Source of the DNA: Pseudanabaena sp. PCC 7367
GTDB taxonomy: Bacteria; Cyanobacteriota; Cyanobacteriia; Pseudanabaenales; Pseudanabaenaceae
Assembly: GCF_000317065.1 (NCBI RefSeq)
Contig: NC_019701.1
Coordinates: forward strand, 3,172,001-3,236,000
DNA: 64,000 nucleotides
Direction: 5' to 3'
A program made the translations under genes and the position numbers. Below the pieces are notes generated by a model, which ran no database searches, had not been told where the DNA came from, and saw nothing but the letters and a program-made list of their open reading frames with translations. This document shows, piece by piece, positions 48,542 through 58,947 of this stretch; the first letter of the stretch is position 1; each line of letters begins with the position of its first letter.

Positions 48542-50011
48542 ATGCAGACAAGGAATTTAACCAAGCTAGGTAACTTAACCAAGCATGTAGGGCATTTAGG
48601 GCATTTTGGTAAGCTAAGCATTACCGCTTTCTCTGTGGCTATGCTTGGCGCTTGTCAAGGCGGACCCCCTCCTGGCTCTGGCGGGCAAGCAATTCCGGTG
48701 GAGATCAAAACCGTAGAGCTGGGAGATATCCAGGAAACAACCGAATATATTGCCAACCTTAATTCCCGTGAGTCGGTCACGCTCCAGCCCAGGGTTTCTG
48801 GTCAAATCGCCCAAATTTTGGTGCAAGCCGGTGATTATGTGGAAGCAGGTACACCGATTATTCAAATTGATCCTACTGAGCAACAGGCCGCATTACTAAG
48901 TACGATCGCGGCAGTTGAATCGGCAGCAGCGGCGGCAGCCTCGACCCAGGCCAGACTCGAAGATGTGCGTTCTGTTTTGCGATCGCTCGAAGCCAGCAAG
49001 CTAGCCAATCTTTCCGATGTAGCGCTCAACCAACGTGATTTACAGCGAGATGCAGAATTAGTCCAAGAAGGTGCAATCACCCAGCGCGATCTTGATACCC
49101 GCGTTAATTCGCTCGAACGAGCCCAGGCCACTTTGGGTCAAGTTGAGCAAGAGATCGAAGCCCAAAAAGCCAGAGTCCTAGCGGCGGAGGCTGACCTCGC
49201 GCGAAGTGAAAGGTTGCTGGTGCAGGCTCAGGCTGATGCCGAGGAACAACAAGCCCTATTGGGTTTCTATGGCATTACGGCTCCATTTGCCGGTACAGTG
49301 GGCGATATCCCGGTTAAGGTGGGGGATTTTGTTGATTCTGGCACCCAATTACTCACGATCACTCAAAATGAACAATTAGAAGTAGAAATTAATATCCCGA
49401 TCGAGCGATCGCCAGAGCTTCAGGTTGGCCTGCCTGTGGTGCTGCTGGACTCGAATAATAATATTTTGGGTGAAAGCCAAATTTCCTTTATTGCCCCAAA
49501 TACAGAAACTGTGACCCAGTCAATTTTGGTAAAGGCAATTTTTGATAATGCTGAAGAGCTACTCCGTGCCGATCAATTTGTGCGAGCCAGAATAGTTTGG
49601 AGCGAAGGTAAAGGGGTGTTGATTCCCACTTCTTCGATCTCGCGTTTGGGGGGTCAAAATTTTGTGTTTCAGGCCGTACCACCGGAAGAGATCGAGCAAG
49701 AGGAGCCACCCGAAGGCACTGAAGCTGATCCGGAACAAGCCCAGCGATCACCGATCGAGGCAACACCAGCAAATGCTCAATCCAGTGAAGACTCTGAGAA
49801 TCAGGGCCCGCCTACCTTTATCGCCGTCCAAAAGCCAGTCAAGCTAGGCCGAATTCAAGGCAACAGTTACCACGTATTAGAGGGGCTGGAAGCAGGCGAT
49901 CAACTGGTTACCTCTGGCATTCTTAAGCTAACCGATGGAGCGCCAGTCATGCGCTTGTCCGATCTACCGCCAATGGATGGCCCGCCTGATCAGGCTCCGA
50001 AAGGAAGTTAA
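48542..50011 (+). CDS. RND efflux periplasmic adaptor (AcrA-like lipoprotein)
   Basis: A 489-residue membrane-fusion protein. The N-terminal segment has a lipobox LGAC with C38 as the probable lipidated residue. Lipoyl-like halves flank a long helical hairpin (about 110-220): LQPRVSGQIAQILVQAGDYVEAGTPI and FYGITAPFAGTVGDIPVKVGDFVDSG. A beta-barrel and membrane-proximal domain follow. An acidic, Gln/Pro/Glu-rich insert (about 380-428) interrupts the C-terminal domain. It bridges the RND pump beginning 314 bases downstream to an outer-membrane channel not present here. Confidence 0.92.
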   Translation: MQTRNLTKLGNLTKHVGHLGHFGKLSITAFSVAMLGACQGGPPPGSGGQAIPVEIKTVELGDIQETTEYIANLNSRESVTLQPRVSGQIAQILVQAGDYVEAGTPIIQIDPTEQQAALLSTIAAVESAAAAAASTQARLEDVRSVLRSLEASKLANLSDVALNQRDLQRDAELVQEGAITQRDLDTRVNSLERAQATLGQVEQEIEAQKARVLAAEADLARSERLLVQAQADAEEQQALLGFYGITAPFAGTVGDIPVKVGDFVDSGTQLLTITQNEQLEVEINIPIERSPELQVGLPVVLLDSNNNILGESQISFIAPNTETVTQSILVKAIFDNAEELLRADQFVRARIVWSEGKGVLIPTSSISRLGGQNFVFQAVPPEEIEQEEPPEGTEADPEQAQRSPIEATPANAQSSEDSENQGPPTFIAVQKPVKLGRIQGNSYHVLEGLEAGDQLVTSGILKLTDGAPVMRLSDLPPMDGPPDQAPKGS

Positions 50012-50325
50012 TCAAATTTCGGTTGAGTTGAAAGTATGGATAGTTGAAAGTATGGATAACCTGTACATAGGATATATCACCAGAATATGCGTAAAAATCA
50101 TATGGTAGCTTCTGCAAGTAAATTTAGACAGGAACATCCAGCTTTAGATTTGCTCTCGCTACCCCCTATATATATTCTCAAGCCTTATATTCTCAGGTCT
50201 ATTGATAAATTGATAAGCGGATTGCTCTGACCTAGTTTGAATAATTCACTTATTTTTTCTTATTCTGCTCTGATTCAGGCATTACATCAGACCAAGTCCG
50301 GTTCTAACTAACCTCCAACATCCAT
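50012..50325. other. Gap between the RND adaptor and permease genes
   Basis: About 310 bp with no supportable gene; contains the 16 bp duplication at 50026-50057. Confidence 0.5.
50026..50057. repeat. 16 bp perfect tandem duplication
   Basis: AGTTGAAAGTATGGAT occurs twice head to tail (50026-50041 and 50042-50057), just after the adaptor gene. Confidence 0.85.
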
Positions 50326-53300
50326 ATGTTTGTTGATACTTTTATCAAGCGACCAGTATTGGCATCTGTTGCCGCGATCATTATTGTTCTTACTGGTGCG
50401 ATCGCAATTCCGACCCTGCCAGTGGCGCAATACCCCAACGTCAGCCCGCCGCAGGTAGTAGTAACCGCCAACTACACTGGTGCCAATGCGGAGGTAGTAG
50501 AACAAACCGTAACTTCAATCCTGGAGCGGGAAATCAACGGGATCGAAGGCATTCGCTATATGAATTCGGTCAGTGCCAACACTGGCACCAGTACGATTAC
50601 AATCACCTTTGAGCTCGATCGGGATCAAGATATTGCGGCGGTAGATGTGCAAAACCGGGTGCAAACTGCCCAGGCCCGACTCCCAACTGATGTAACTGCG
50701 CTGGGGGTAACAATTAGCAAAGAGTCCAGTAACCTGGTGATGGTAATGGGGCTCTATGCCGAAGATGGAGTCTATGATGACACCTATGTTAGTAACTATG
50801 CTGACCTATTTATCAGGGATGCCCTCAAGCGGCTTAATGGTGTAAGCAATGTAGTTATTTTCGGTGAACGCCAATATGCAATGCGGGTCTGGCTCGATCC
50901 ACAGCGATTGGCACAACGGGGTCTGGCGGCTCAGGATGTGGTCAATGCCTTGCGTGAGCAAAACTTGCAAGTAGGTGCGGGGCAAATTGGTCTACCACCC
51001 ACCACCAGCGATCAGCAATATCAGCTTAGTATTGTGGCTAAGGGGCGCTTAAGCACAGCCGAGGAATTTGAAGATATCACTATTTCTGCCAGCGATGATG
51101 GCACTCTAATCAAGATCAGAGATATTGGTCGGGTCGAGCTTGGCGCGGAGAATTATTCTTCGTTTGTGCGGTTTAACCGCATCAAGGGGGTAGGGATTGG
51201 CATCTTCCCGCTGCCAGGAGCCAACTTCCTTGATGTTTCCAGGGTGGTGAAGCAGGAAATGGCGGTATTAGAGCGCAACTTCCCGCCGGGGCTAAATTAT
51301 AGGGTTGCCTTTGACACCACTGACTTTGTGCAGGAATCGATCCGCAGCGTGGTAATTACCCTGTTTCAAGCGATCACCCTGGTGGTATTAATTATCTTTG
51401 TGTTTTTGCAGGATTGGCGCACCACAATTATTCCAGTTGTGACCATTCCTGTCTCACTAATTGGCACCTTTATCTTTGTAAAGGCCTTTGGTTTCTCGCT
51501 GAATAGTTTAACCATGTTTGGTTTGACCCTGGCTACCGGGATGGTGGTAGATGATGCGATCGTAATTATTGAAAACATCTCTCGCTATATTCAAGATGAG
51601 GGGATGAGGCCGATCGAAGCAGCTTCGGTCGCCATGAGTGAGCTATTCGGCGCAGTAATTGCCACCTCGCTAGTGTTGATGGCGGTGTTTATTCCGGTGG
51701 CCTTTTTCCCTGGCACCACAGGGCTACTGTACCGCCAGTTTGCGCTCACGATCGCCTTTGCGATTACCATTTCCACGTTTAATGCCTTGACCCTGACCCC
51801 CTCGCTATCGGCTCTATTGTTGCGGCGATCGCCTCCCCCAGATAATCGGTTTTTCAATGGCTTCAATTGGCTGCTTGATCAAACCCGCAATGGTTATGCC
51901 TGGTTGTTGCAAAGGTTAGTCAATTTAAAGGCACTGGTAATGGTTGTGTTTGCAGCTTTGCTAGCGCTAACCTACTGGCTATATACGGTTGTGCCTCAGT
52001 CGTTTTTGCCGACCGAAGATCAGGGCTATTTAATTACCCTGGTAATTGCCCCTGAGGGGGTTTCGCTCAACTATACCGAGGGTGTAATTGAGCAGGCCGA
52101 AGATATTTTGCAGAATGTACCGGAAATTACCAATACCTTTGGTGTGGGTGCGTTTGGATTCAATGGTAATGCACCCCACTATGGTGTGATTTTCTCTACG
52201 CTCAAGCCTTGGTCGGAACGCAAGCGACCTGACCAATCGATGCAGTCCGTGATTAATAAGGTGCGTGGCCCTCTGTTTGGAATCCAGGATGCCTTGGTGA
52301 TTACCTTCCCACCACCGGCGATCCAGGGTCTAGGTAGTGTGGGTGGATTTACCTTCCAACTCCAAGATCGCGCTAATTTGGGCTTTGATGTATTAGCTCA
52401 ATCGATGGGAGCAGTGCTTGGTAGAGCAGCCGAATCCGGCAAAATTGTAGATATCAGACCGAATTTCTCCGGCAATACGCCCCAGTTGAATGTTGAGATC
52501 GATCGAGATCGCGCCAATGCCCTCCAGGTGCCAGTTGATGACATTTTAAACACCCTGCAAATCAATCTCGGTTCGCAGTTTGTGAATGAATTCAACTCCT
52601 TTGGCCAAAGCTATCGCGTTTTTGTGCAAGCTGATCAGCAGTTCCGTTCTGAGCCGAATGATATTAACCAGCTCTATGTGCGATCGCTAGCGGGCGAACT
52701 AATTCCGCTGGGTAACCTGGTTAATGTCACACCCACGATCGGCCCTTCGATTATTAATCGCTATAATCTGTTCCGGGCAATTCAGATTGATGGTTCGCCT
52801 GCACCTGGGGTTAGCTCTGGTGAGGCGATTAGAACCATGGAGCAGATTGCGGCAGAAGTTTTGCCCAATGGGATCAGCTATGAATGGTCTGGGCTTTCGC
52901 TCGAAGAGATCAAATCCGGTGGCCAAGCACCAATCATCTTTGCGTTGGGTCTAGTTTTTGTATTCCTGGTGCTAGCCGCTCAATATGAGAGCTATATCAC
53001 ACCCACGATCATTATGTTTACTGTACCCCTGGCGATCATGGGGGCACTGTTGGCGGTGGCGATGCGTAGTTTTACCAATGATAATTTTGCCAATGATATT
53101 TATGTGCAGATTGGCCTGGTGATGTTGATTGGTCTGGCTAGTAAGAATGCGATTTTGATTGTGGAATTTGCTGACCAGCTTCAGGAAAAAGGTTTGCCTC
53201 TGGTCAAGGCAGCGTTGGAGGCATCTCAGCAGCGATTGCGACCGATTTTGATGACGGCATTTTCTACTATTGTAGGTTTATTTCCCCTGGTCATTGCTAC

Positions 53301-53502
53301 TGGCGCAGGGGCGGCAAGTCGGCAATCGCTAGGTACGGCGGTAGTTGGTGGGATGATCGCATCAACTTTCTTGAGTTTGTTCCTGGTGCCGATCCTCTAT
53401 ATTGTGGTGGGTCGAATTGTGGAGCGCTTTAAGCCCAAGCCACCTAGTTTACCTGAGGCTACTCCTCCAGAACCTGAGCCTACTCCGGTGGAATCAGAGT
53501 GA
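50326..53502 (+). CDS. RND multidrug efflux permease (AcrB/HAE1 type)
   Basis: A 1058-residue inner-membrane proton-driven pump. The start MFVDTFIKRPVLASVAAIIIVLTGAIAI and the periplasmic motif VAQYPNVSPPQVVVTANYTGANAEVVEQTV mark the HAE1 branch. The proton-relay aspartates are in GMVVDDAIVIIENI, and the second half repeats the layout with MLIGLASKNAILIVEFADQL. Twelve membrane segments and two large periplasmic domains are present and the length is typical, so it should expel hydrophobic drugs or toxic metabolites. The C-terminal tail is Pro/Glu-rich. Confidence 0.95.
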   Translation: MFVDTFIKRPVLASVAAIIIVLTGAIAIPTLPVAQYPNVSPPQVVVTANYTGANAEVVEQTVTSILEREINGIEGIRYMNSVSANTGTSTITITFELDRDQDIAAVDVQNRVQTAQARLPTDVTALGVTISKESSNLVMVMGLYAEDGVYDDTYVSNYADLFIRDALKRLNGVSNVVIFGERQYAMRVWLDPQRLAQRGLAAQDVVNALREQNLQVGAGQIGLPPTTSDQQYQLSIVAKGRLSTAEEFEDITISASDDGTLIKIRDIGRVELGAENYSSFVRFNRIKGVGIGIFPLPGANFLDVSRVVKQEMAVLERNFPPGLNYRVAFDTTDFVQESIRSVVITLFQAITLVVLIIFVFLQDWRTTIIPVVTIPVSLIGTFIFVKAFGFSLNSLTMFGLTLATGMVVDDAIVIIENISRYIQDEGMRPIEAASVAMSELFGAVIATSLVLMAVFIPVAFFPGTTGLLYRQFALTIAFAITISTFNALTLTPSLSALLLRRSPPPDNRFFNGFNWLLDQTRNGYAWLLQRLVNLKALVMVVFAALLALTYWLYTVVPQSFLPTEDQGYLITLVIAPEGVSLNYTEGVIEQAEDILQNVPEITNTFGVGAFGFNGNAPHYGVIFSTLKPWSERKRPDQSMQSVINKVRGPLFGIQDALVITFPPPAIQGLGSVGGFTFQLQDRANLGFDVLAQSMGAVLGRAAESGKIVDIRPNFSGNTPQLNVEIDRDRANALQVPVDDILNTLQINLGSQFVNEFNSFGQSYRVFVQADQQFRSEPNDINQLYVRSLAGELIPLGNLVNVTPTIGPSIINRYNLFRAIQIDGSPAPGVSSGEAIRTMEQIAAEVLPNGISYEWSGLSLEEIKSGGQAPIIFALGLVFVFLVLAAQYESYITPTIIMFTVPLAIMGALLAVAMRSFTNDNFANDIYVQIGLVMLIGLASKNAILIVEFADQLQEKGLPLVKAALEASQQRLRPILMTAFSTIVGLFPLVIATGAGAASRQSLGTAVVGGMIASTFLSLFLVPILYIVVGRIVERFKPKPPSLPEATPPEPEPTPVESE

Positions 53503-53672
53503 TCTAGGAATTTAGCCATAATCACATCTTCTTCTAAGCTTAGACTTCAGTAAGGTTTAGGAAACTGCGCGAGACTTAAAGGACACGATCGCCATACAAT
53601 AGCAACAATCGCAATTGTTATTAGTCTTCGTCAGTCTCGACCCAAACCAAGCCAAAAAGAATAAAACCAACC

Positions 53673-55355
53673 ATGTCAGAAGATGCCAATCAGTTTCTGC
53701 AACTACTGCGATCGCCGCTGATTCTATTTAAGCCACGCCTATCAATCAAAATAGTCTGCTGGGTCTTTTTTTGCATTGTGGCGATCGAAGCGATTATCCT
53801 GATCCCCTCCGTCAGGCGGCGTGAGCGCGAGTTACTGACCAGACAAAGGGAGATCGCTGCTGGCAAGGTAGGCTTACTCGCTGACACCAGTGATGCTAAT
53901 GCCTCAAGCCAGGAGTTATTAGCGCAATTTAGTAATCTTGCTTCAAGCAAAACAATTCCTGGTGATATTAGCAATCTAAACGCAGGGAATGTCAATCAAA
54001 CCGAGTTTGCACCTACTATTCTCGGTGGTGCGCTTTATACCCAGGAGGGGGATCTGGTTGGTAATTTTGGAGAAACACCAGAGTTGCAATTTGAACAGGT
54101 TGCCAACACTGATGCGACTGCATTACGCAATGACAATGGTACTCGCTATGATGTGGCTTGGTCACCAGGAAAACTTGGTAACGAACATGTATTAGTGGTG
54201 CGGATTGATTCCACCCCGGTCAAAGATGAATATTATGCTTTTATCTGGCGGATTGCTGGCCTGGTATTAATAATTGGCCTATTCACCACCGTAGGATCGC
54301 TGGTTTCGCTTTGGCTAATTGTAATCAATCCTATTTTGCAGTTGCGGCAGGATCTGATCGCTGCTGGTGATGCGGTCAAAGAAGATCGTGAGCCGCCAGA
54401 ATTTCATTGCAATTCAAGCCAGCGGCGGGATGAGTTGGGCGATGTGATCGCCGCTTTTTTTCAAATGTTTCGTAAAATCTCCGAGACGATCGACGAGCGG
54501 AAGCAGGCTCAAGCGGCTCTCCAGGAAAGTTTGATTAAAGTAGAAGCCTATTCCAGTGCCCTCAACCATGAGCTGGAAAAAGGCAGACAGATGCAATTGG
54601 GGTTCCTGCCCAGCACAATCACCCAAAAAACAGGCTGGGAAGTGGCGGCATTTTTCAAGCCTGCTAAACAGGTGGCTGGCGACTTTTATGATGTGTTTGA
54701 GCTACCGGGCGATCGCCTTGGCCTTGTGATCGCTGATGTGTGTGATAAAGGCGTGGGCGCTGCCTTGTTTATGGCTTTGTTTCGCAGTTTGATTCGGATC
54801 TTTTCTGGCCAAACCGTATTAGATGGCCTGGTGTTATCTAATGGACGTGGTATGGATGACAGCCAGATCGCTAACATGAATGAACATGCGCTCAAATCGA
54901 TCAGCCTCACCAATGACTACATTGCGATCAACCATGCTGAATTGGGCATGTTTGCTACCCTCTTTTTTGGTGTCCTGGAGCCGAATACGGGCAAACTTAC
55001 CTATATTAATGGTGGCCATGAACCATTATTTATTCTGCATCCCAATGGCGGGATCAGAGGCGAACTAAATTCTTCGGGACCAGCGGTGGGGATTATCCCT
55101 CAAGCTACATTTAAAATTGGCGAAGCGCAACTAGAACCCGGCGAGATGCTGATTGGCTATACCGATGGTGTGCCGGAGGCCAGGGATGCGGATAGTAAAT
55201 TTTTTACCACCGATCGGCTCAGGCAAATTCTGGCCAAGCCACCAAAATCAGCCAAGGAGCTAACCGCTGAGATTTCTGGCCTGGTATTAGAACATACGGG
55301 CACAGCGGAGCAATTTGATGATGTCACCTTGATCGCGGTTAAACGGCAGGGGTAA
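53673..55355 (+). CDS. Membrane-bound HAMP-SpoIIE serine phosphatase
   Basis: A 560-residue signalling protein: membrane segment at about 25-47, extracytoplasmic sensor domain (50-185, no heme motif), second membrane segment at about 188-212, HAMP linker (NPILQLRQDLIAAGDAVKE), coiled coil (255-305), and a PP2C/SpoIIE domain with KQVAGDFYDVFEL, IADVCDKGVGAALFMALF and IGYTDGVPEARD carrying the metal-binding aspartates. It presumably dephosphorylates a partner in response to an outside signal. It follows the RND permease by 170 bases on the same strand. It converges with the DUF3352 gene, 17 bases apart. Confidence 0.9.
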   Translation: MSEDANQFLQLLRSPLILFKPRLSIKIVCWVFFCIVAIEAIILIPSVRRRERELLTRQREIAAGKVGLLADTSDANASSQELLAQFSNLASSKTIPGDISNLNAGNVNQTEFAPTILGGALYTQEGDLVGNFGETPELQFEQVANTDATALRNDNGTRYDVAWSPGKLGNEHVLVVRIDSTPVKDEYYAFIWRIAGLVLIIGLFTTVGSLVSLWLIVINPILQLRQDLIAAGDAVKEDREPPEFHCNSSQRRDELGDVIAAFFQMFRKISETIDERKQAQAALQESLIKVEAYSSALNHELEKGRQMQLGFLPSTITQKTGWEVAAFFKPAKQVAGDFYDVFELPGDRLGLVIADVCDKGVGAALFMALFRSLIRIFSGQTVLDGLVLSNGRGMDDSQIANMNEHALKSISLTNDYIAINHAELGMFATLFFGVLEPNTGKLTYINGGHEPLFILHPNGGIRGELNSSGPAVGIIPQATFKIGEAQLEPGEMLIGYTDGVPEARDADSKFFTTDRLRQILAKPPKSAKELTAEISGLVLEHTGTAEQFDDVTLIAVKRQG

Positions 55356-55372
55356 ATAAAATAGCAACTAAA

Positions 55373-57268
55373 TTATTTTTCGATCGGCTCCAGCCCCAAA
55401 TAAAAATCAGCCTGGATATGCTCAGCCGTAGAAGAATAAACCAACGTCATACTTTGCAGCGCATTTAAAAGCTGGATCGCTTCTGGTGGGGCAAGCGTCA
55501 AAAATTCTGGCGAGATGGTTGTAAGTGTAAAATCTACCAGCCCATCCAGGTTCATAAAGAAATAGCCAAGGTTTGGTTGGGGCATATTGGCGATCGCATC
55601 TTGAAATAGCTGCGTATCGACGATCGCTGGGTCAGGCTCCGGGCTAAAGGCAAATAGCTGGGATTTACCAGTGGCCACCGCGATCGTATTATCATCCAGC
55701 CAGCCATAGGCAAAGGCGCTGGTTAGTAGTTGAGCATTTTCCGGCTCTGGTACTTCCCAACTGGTGAAAGTTTTGCCACCAATCTGACGCTGGGCAATCT
55801 GAATATTGCCATCTGAGGCGGTGAGGGCAAAATCAGTTAGTTTATTCAGGGTTCTGGTGGCTGCTAGGCGATCGCTGGTTTCTAGCAAAAAGCCGATGCC
55901 CAAATCCAAATCAAGTGCCTGCCCTAAACCTTGATTACTGGGGAATAACACCGCGGCATATTCACCATCCATCCAGGCAATAAGATCTTCTTCTAAATCC
56001 AAACCAAGGATTTCGGGCGTAGCCTCCCGCAGAAAATCCAGCATGAAACCATAGGTGGGATATAGCTCGGTCTGTTCGTCTAGCCATTGCCACTGTTGCT
56101 TAAAGTTGCGGCTGGAGATCGACACCAGCGATCGGCCAGGCAATTTGGCCAGAATGCCATTGGCATCATTCAGATAGGCACGGCTAGGGCTGGGGTTGGC
56201 ATAATAGCTGCGCGATTGGGCATACATGCCATCCTTGGCGATCCAGAAGTAGCCATCAAACTTGCTGTATTCCTTGGCAGCGCTTTCTAAGCCCGTTTTG
56301 ATATCTTCGTAGTCGAAGGGGAATTCTGCTTCAAACTCATCTGAATCTGGGAAAAGCACCTCGGCGATGCGGACAAATTCACCATAATCGCCGTAGGTAG
56401 TAGTGATCGAATTAGACCACTGGGGATGCATCAGCACCCGCAAGAATTCTTTGCTGCTCAGCAGGTTGCCTGCTTCCGCCCTGGCATCAATCATTGCTTT
56501 AATCGGCACAGGATTAGAGGCTAGCACCAGATTGCCGTCAATATTGGCGATCGCCGTGGCATTACCCAGTTCCCCAAATATATCTATTTTGGGAAAAGTG
56601 CTGGTAGGCTCCTCTATCTGCCATGCCAGGATTTCATACCCGCCATAGCTGATTCTTTCGGGAGCGCGGCTATGGTTATCCAGGAGTTCGGTTAAAAAAT
56701 CATCCAGTAGACTGTCATCGCTACTGGGCATAATAATCGAGATACTGGACTCAAATACGGTAATAAAACCAACCGGATCATCTAAATCTACCGTCTCTAA
56801 AACTAAATCACTGGGTGACTGGAACGCGATCGCCACCTGACTATCTAACCAGGGGGCAATATTCTCGCCAAAACTCATCCCCTCCGGCAGCACCAAAATT
56901 TGCTCTTGCAAATCAAGCTCTTCTAGCCCCACCGGAAATGGATTAAACAGTTCGACATTTTCCCAAGCAGGGGTTGAAAAGTTGAAAAACGCCACTGCCA
57001 TAATATTCCCAGGTAAAGCTTCACTGGATTTAGTCAAGGGAACTTTAGTACCGGTCAGTTTTAATTGGACTTGGCTAGGAAATTGGCTAAATTCTGGCGA
57101 TGTAGCTTCTATATTTGCAGTAATTATTGGGGTTGAGGCGATCGGCTCTTGCACTAAAACTGGACTGGAAGCCTGTTGGGAATCAGTGGCAAAGGTAGCG
57201 GCTGGCACTGGTTCACTCACAGTATTGGTGACACCACCAGTCAGCAGCATTAGTAAAAGAGTTAGCAA
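55373..57268 (-). CDS. DUF3352-family secreted protein
   Basis: A 631-residue protein with a short hydrophobic N-terminus (MLTLLLMLLTGGV) that may be a signal or anchor, then a large domain of the DUF3352 type common in cyanobacteria. Typical segments are NIMAVAFFNFSTPAWEN, FITVFESSISIIMPSSDD, GNLVLASNPVPIKAMIDARAEAGNLL, GYFWIAKDGMYAQSRSYY and LPGRSLVSISSRNFKQQWQWLDE. DUF3352 proteins have no settled function. The N-terminus looks short for a signal peptide, so the true start may differ. Confidence 0.88.
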   Translation of the reverse strand: MLTLLLMLLTGGVTNTVSEPVPAATFATDSQQASSPVLVQEPIASTPIITANIEATSPEFSQFPSQVQLKLTGTKVPLTKSSEALPGNIMAVAFFNFSTPAWENVELFNPFPVGLEELDLQEQILVLPEGMSFGENIAPWLDSQVAIAFQSPSDLVLETVDLDDPVGFITVFESSISIIMPSSDDSLLDDFLTELLDNHSRAPERISYGGYEILAWQIEEPTSTFPKIDIFGELGNATAIANIDGNLVLASNPVPIKAMIDARAEAGNLLSSKEFLRVLMHPQWSNSITTTYGDYGEFVRIAEVLFPDSDEFEAEFPFDYEDIKTGLESAAKEYSKFDGYFWIAKDGMYAQSRSYYANPSPSRAYLNDANGILAKLPGRSLVSISSRNFKQQWQWLDEQTELYPTYGFMLDFLREATPEILGLDLEEDLIAWMDGEYAAVLFPSNQGLGQALDLDLGIGFLLETSDRLAATRTLNKLTDFALTASDGNIQIAQRQIGGKTFTSWEVPEPENAQLLTSAFAYGWLDDNTIAVATGKSQLFAFSPEPDPAIVDTQLFQDAIANMPQPNLGYFFMNLDGLVDFTLTTISPEFLTLAPPEAIQLLNALQSMTLVYSSTAEHIQADFYLGLEPIEK

Positions 57269-57409
57269 GATATTTACCCCTCGTTATAGCTTAAAACCTA
57301 CTATATATATACCCTAGCGGAATTTGGTTACTACCTCGATCGTGATTGTAAATTAATTACGATTTTATTTGATTATCACTCTAACTTGTGGCTACTGACG
57401 ATCGCTACT

Positions 57410-58237
57410 CTATTTAATCAATATAGTTTGCACAATCTTCGTAAAAATGCGCTCGGGCAGGAGCTTGCGCAAAAATAGCAAAAACCTGGCATTGCGATCG
57501 GCGGGATAACGCAATTGCCTACTGCGATCGGTGCTAGCCCTGTAGATTACTTTTGCCACTTGCTCTGGTGCTGCGCCTTCTTCGCCCGCTTTCAACATCT
57601 GGGGCATCACCTGAGCGGCAAATTGATCATATTCAGGGATCTCAGAACTGAGCGACATATCGGCGGAGCGATCGTAAAAATCGGTTTTGATCGGCCCCGG
57701 CTCAATGATTTTGACCTTGAGGTTAAATGGCCGTAGTTCATATTGCAGTGATTCCGAGAATCCTTCTATCGCCCATTTTGTAGCGTGATAAAGACTATAG
57801 ATCGGGAAGGTAACCCGGCCGCCGACCGAGGCCACATTTACAATCGTGCCCTGGCGTTGTTGACGCAAATGGGGCAAAACTGCACGAGTGACAGCCATTA
57901 GGCCAAATACATTGGTTTCAAATTGCTTTTGAATCTGGTCTGGTGTAGTCAGCTCAAATGCCCCCACCAGCGCATAACCAGCATTATTTACCACCACATC
58001 GATCGAGCCAAATTTATCCAGCGTGGTAGCGATCGCCTGGACAATTGATTCCGGCTCGGTTACATCCAACCGCAACATCAATAAGCGCTCTAGATTTGCA
58101 AATTCAGGGTCTTGCTGAGCCACTCGCTCCGGCGATCGCATCGTTGCTGCCACCTGCCAGCCCTGCTGCTGGAATAAAATTGCGGTTGCCTTGCCAATGC
58201 CACTGGAAGCACCGGTAATTAATACAGTTTTGGTCAT
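57410..58237 (-). CDS. Short-chain dehydrogenase/reductase (oxidoreductase)
   Basis: A 275-residue classical SDR. Cofactor motif TGASSGIGKATAI (8-20) with R33 nearby (TMRSPERV), NNAG in VVVNNAGYALVGAFE, catalytic serine in NVASVGGRVTFPIYSLYHATKWAIEGFSESL with Tyr and Lys of YxxxK, and PGPIKTDFYDRS. It most resembles the 17-beta-hydroxysteroid/retinol-like SDRs annotated generally as oxidoreductases. The real substrate is unknown. It lies 44 bases downstream of phoU on the same strand. Confidence 0.92.
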   Translation of the reverse strand: MTKTVLITGASSGIGKATAILFQQQGWQVAATMRSPERVAQQDPEFANLERLLMLRLDVTEPESIVQAIATTLDKFGSIDVVVNNAGYALVGAFELTTPDQIQKQFETNVFGLMAVTRAVLPHLRQQRQGTIVNVASVGGRVTFPIYSLYHATKWAIEGFSESLQYELRPFNLKVKIIEPGPIKTDFYDRSADMSLSSEIPEYDQFAAQVMPQMLKAGEEGAAPEQVAKVIYRASTDRSRQLRYPADRNARFLLFLRKLLPERIFTKIVQTILIK

Positions 58238-58281
58238 GTTTGAGTTTTACTCAAATTATCAGCGCATTATTAGCGCAGCAA

Positions 58282-58947
58282 TCAACTACGATCGCCAGTT
58301 ACAACATACCCGACCCGCTGGCCAATATTCGTGGCATGATCGGCCATTCGCTCCAAGTGGTGGATCGCCAGCACACTCAGCATAATTGGTTCCGAACTAC
58401 TAGAATCGGGCTTTTGACACGACAGCAGGTTATACAAATCCTGGTAGTCATCATCGACCGCATCATCTTTAATCTTGATTTTAAATCCGGCCTCTGCATC
58501 CATATTTGCAAGCGCCACCAAACTTAGCGCTAGCATGGCTCGGCAGCGATTGGCCATCATTTCAATTCGCGCTATGTAAGTAGGTATTGGATAGGGGAAT
58601 AGCTTTACGGCGATCTCACCTAGGTTTTCGGCATAATCGCCGATCCGCTCTAGATCCCTGGTTAATTGCATCATGGCACTGAGCCAGCGTAAATCACGGG
58701 ATACAGGTGCTTGGAGAGCGATCGCGTTAATGCAGTCCTGTTCAATCTGGCGATAGTAGCGATCGATTTGCTTATCTTGGAGTGCCAGTTGCAGTGCTGA
58801 TTCTAAGTTCCGCTCAAACAGGGCAGTATGTGCTAGCCAAAAAGAACTTTCCACCAGAGCTCCCATCCGCAGAACGTTCTGCTGGATTTGGATCAATTGG
58901 CGATCGAACTTGCTTCTAATTTGACCGTGATCGGATAGTTCTTGCAT
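58282..58947 (-). CDS. phoU: Phosphate signalling protein PhoU
   Basis: A 221-residue, all-helical protein with two PhoU three-helix repeats: LIQIQQNVLRMGALVESSFWLAHTALFERNLESALQL, ALQAPVSRDLRWLSAMMQLTRDLERIGDYAENLGEIAVKLF, and the second repeat ending VLAIHHLERMADHATNIGQRVGYV. The (D/E)xxxD metal-cluster patterns ERIGDYAENL and ERMADHATNI are intact. PhoU links the Pst phosphate importer to the PhoR/SphS kinase and holds the Pho regulon off when phosphate is plentiful. No pst genes are nearby. Confidence 0.93.
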   Translation of the reverse strand: MQELSDHGQIRSKFDRQLIQIQQNVLRMGALVESSFWLAHTALFERNLESALQLALQDKQIDRYYRQIEQDCINAIALQAPVSRDLRWLSAMMQLTRDLERIGDYAENLGEIAVKLFPYPIPTYIARIEMMANRCRAMLALSLVALANMDAEAGFKIKIKDDAVDDDYQDLYNLLSCQKPDSSSSEPIMLSVLAIHHLERMADHATNIGQRVGYVVTGDRS

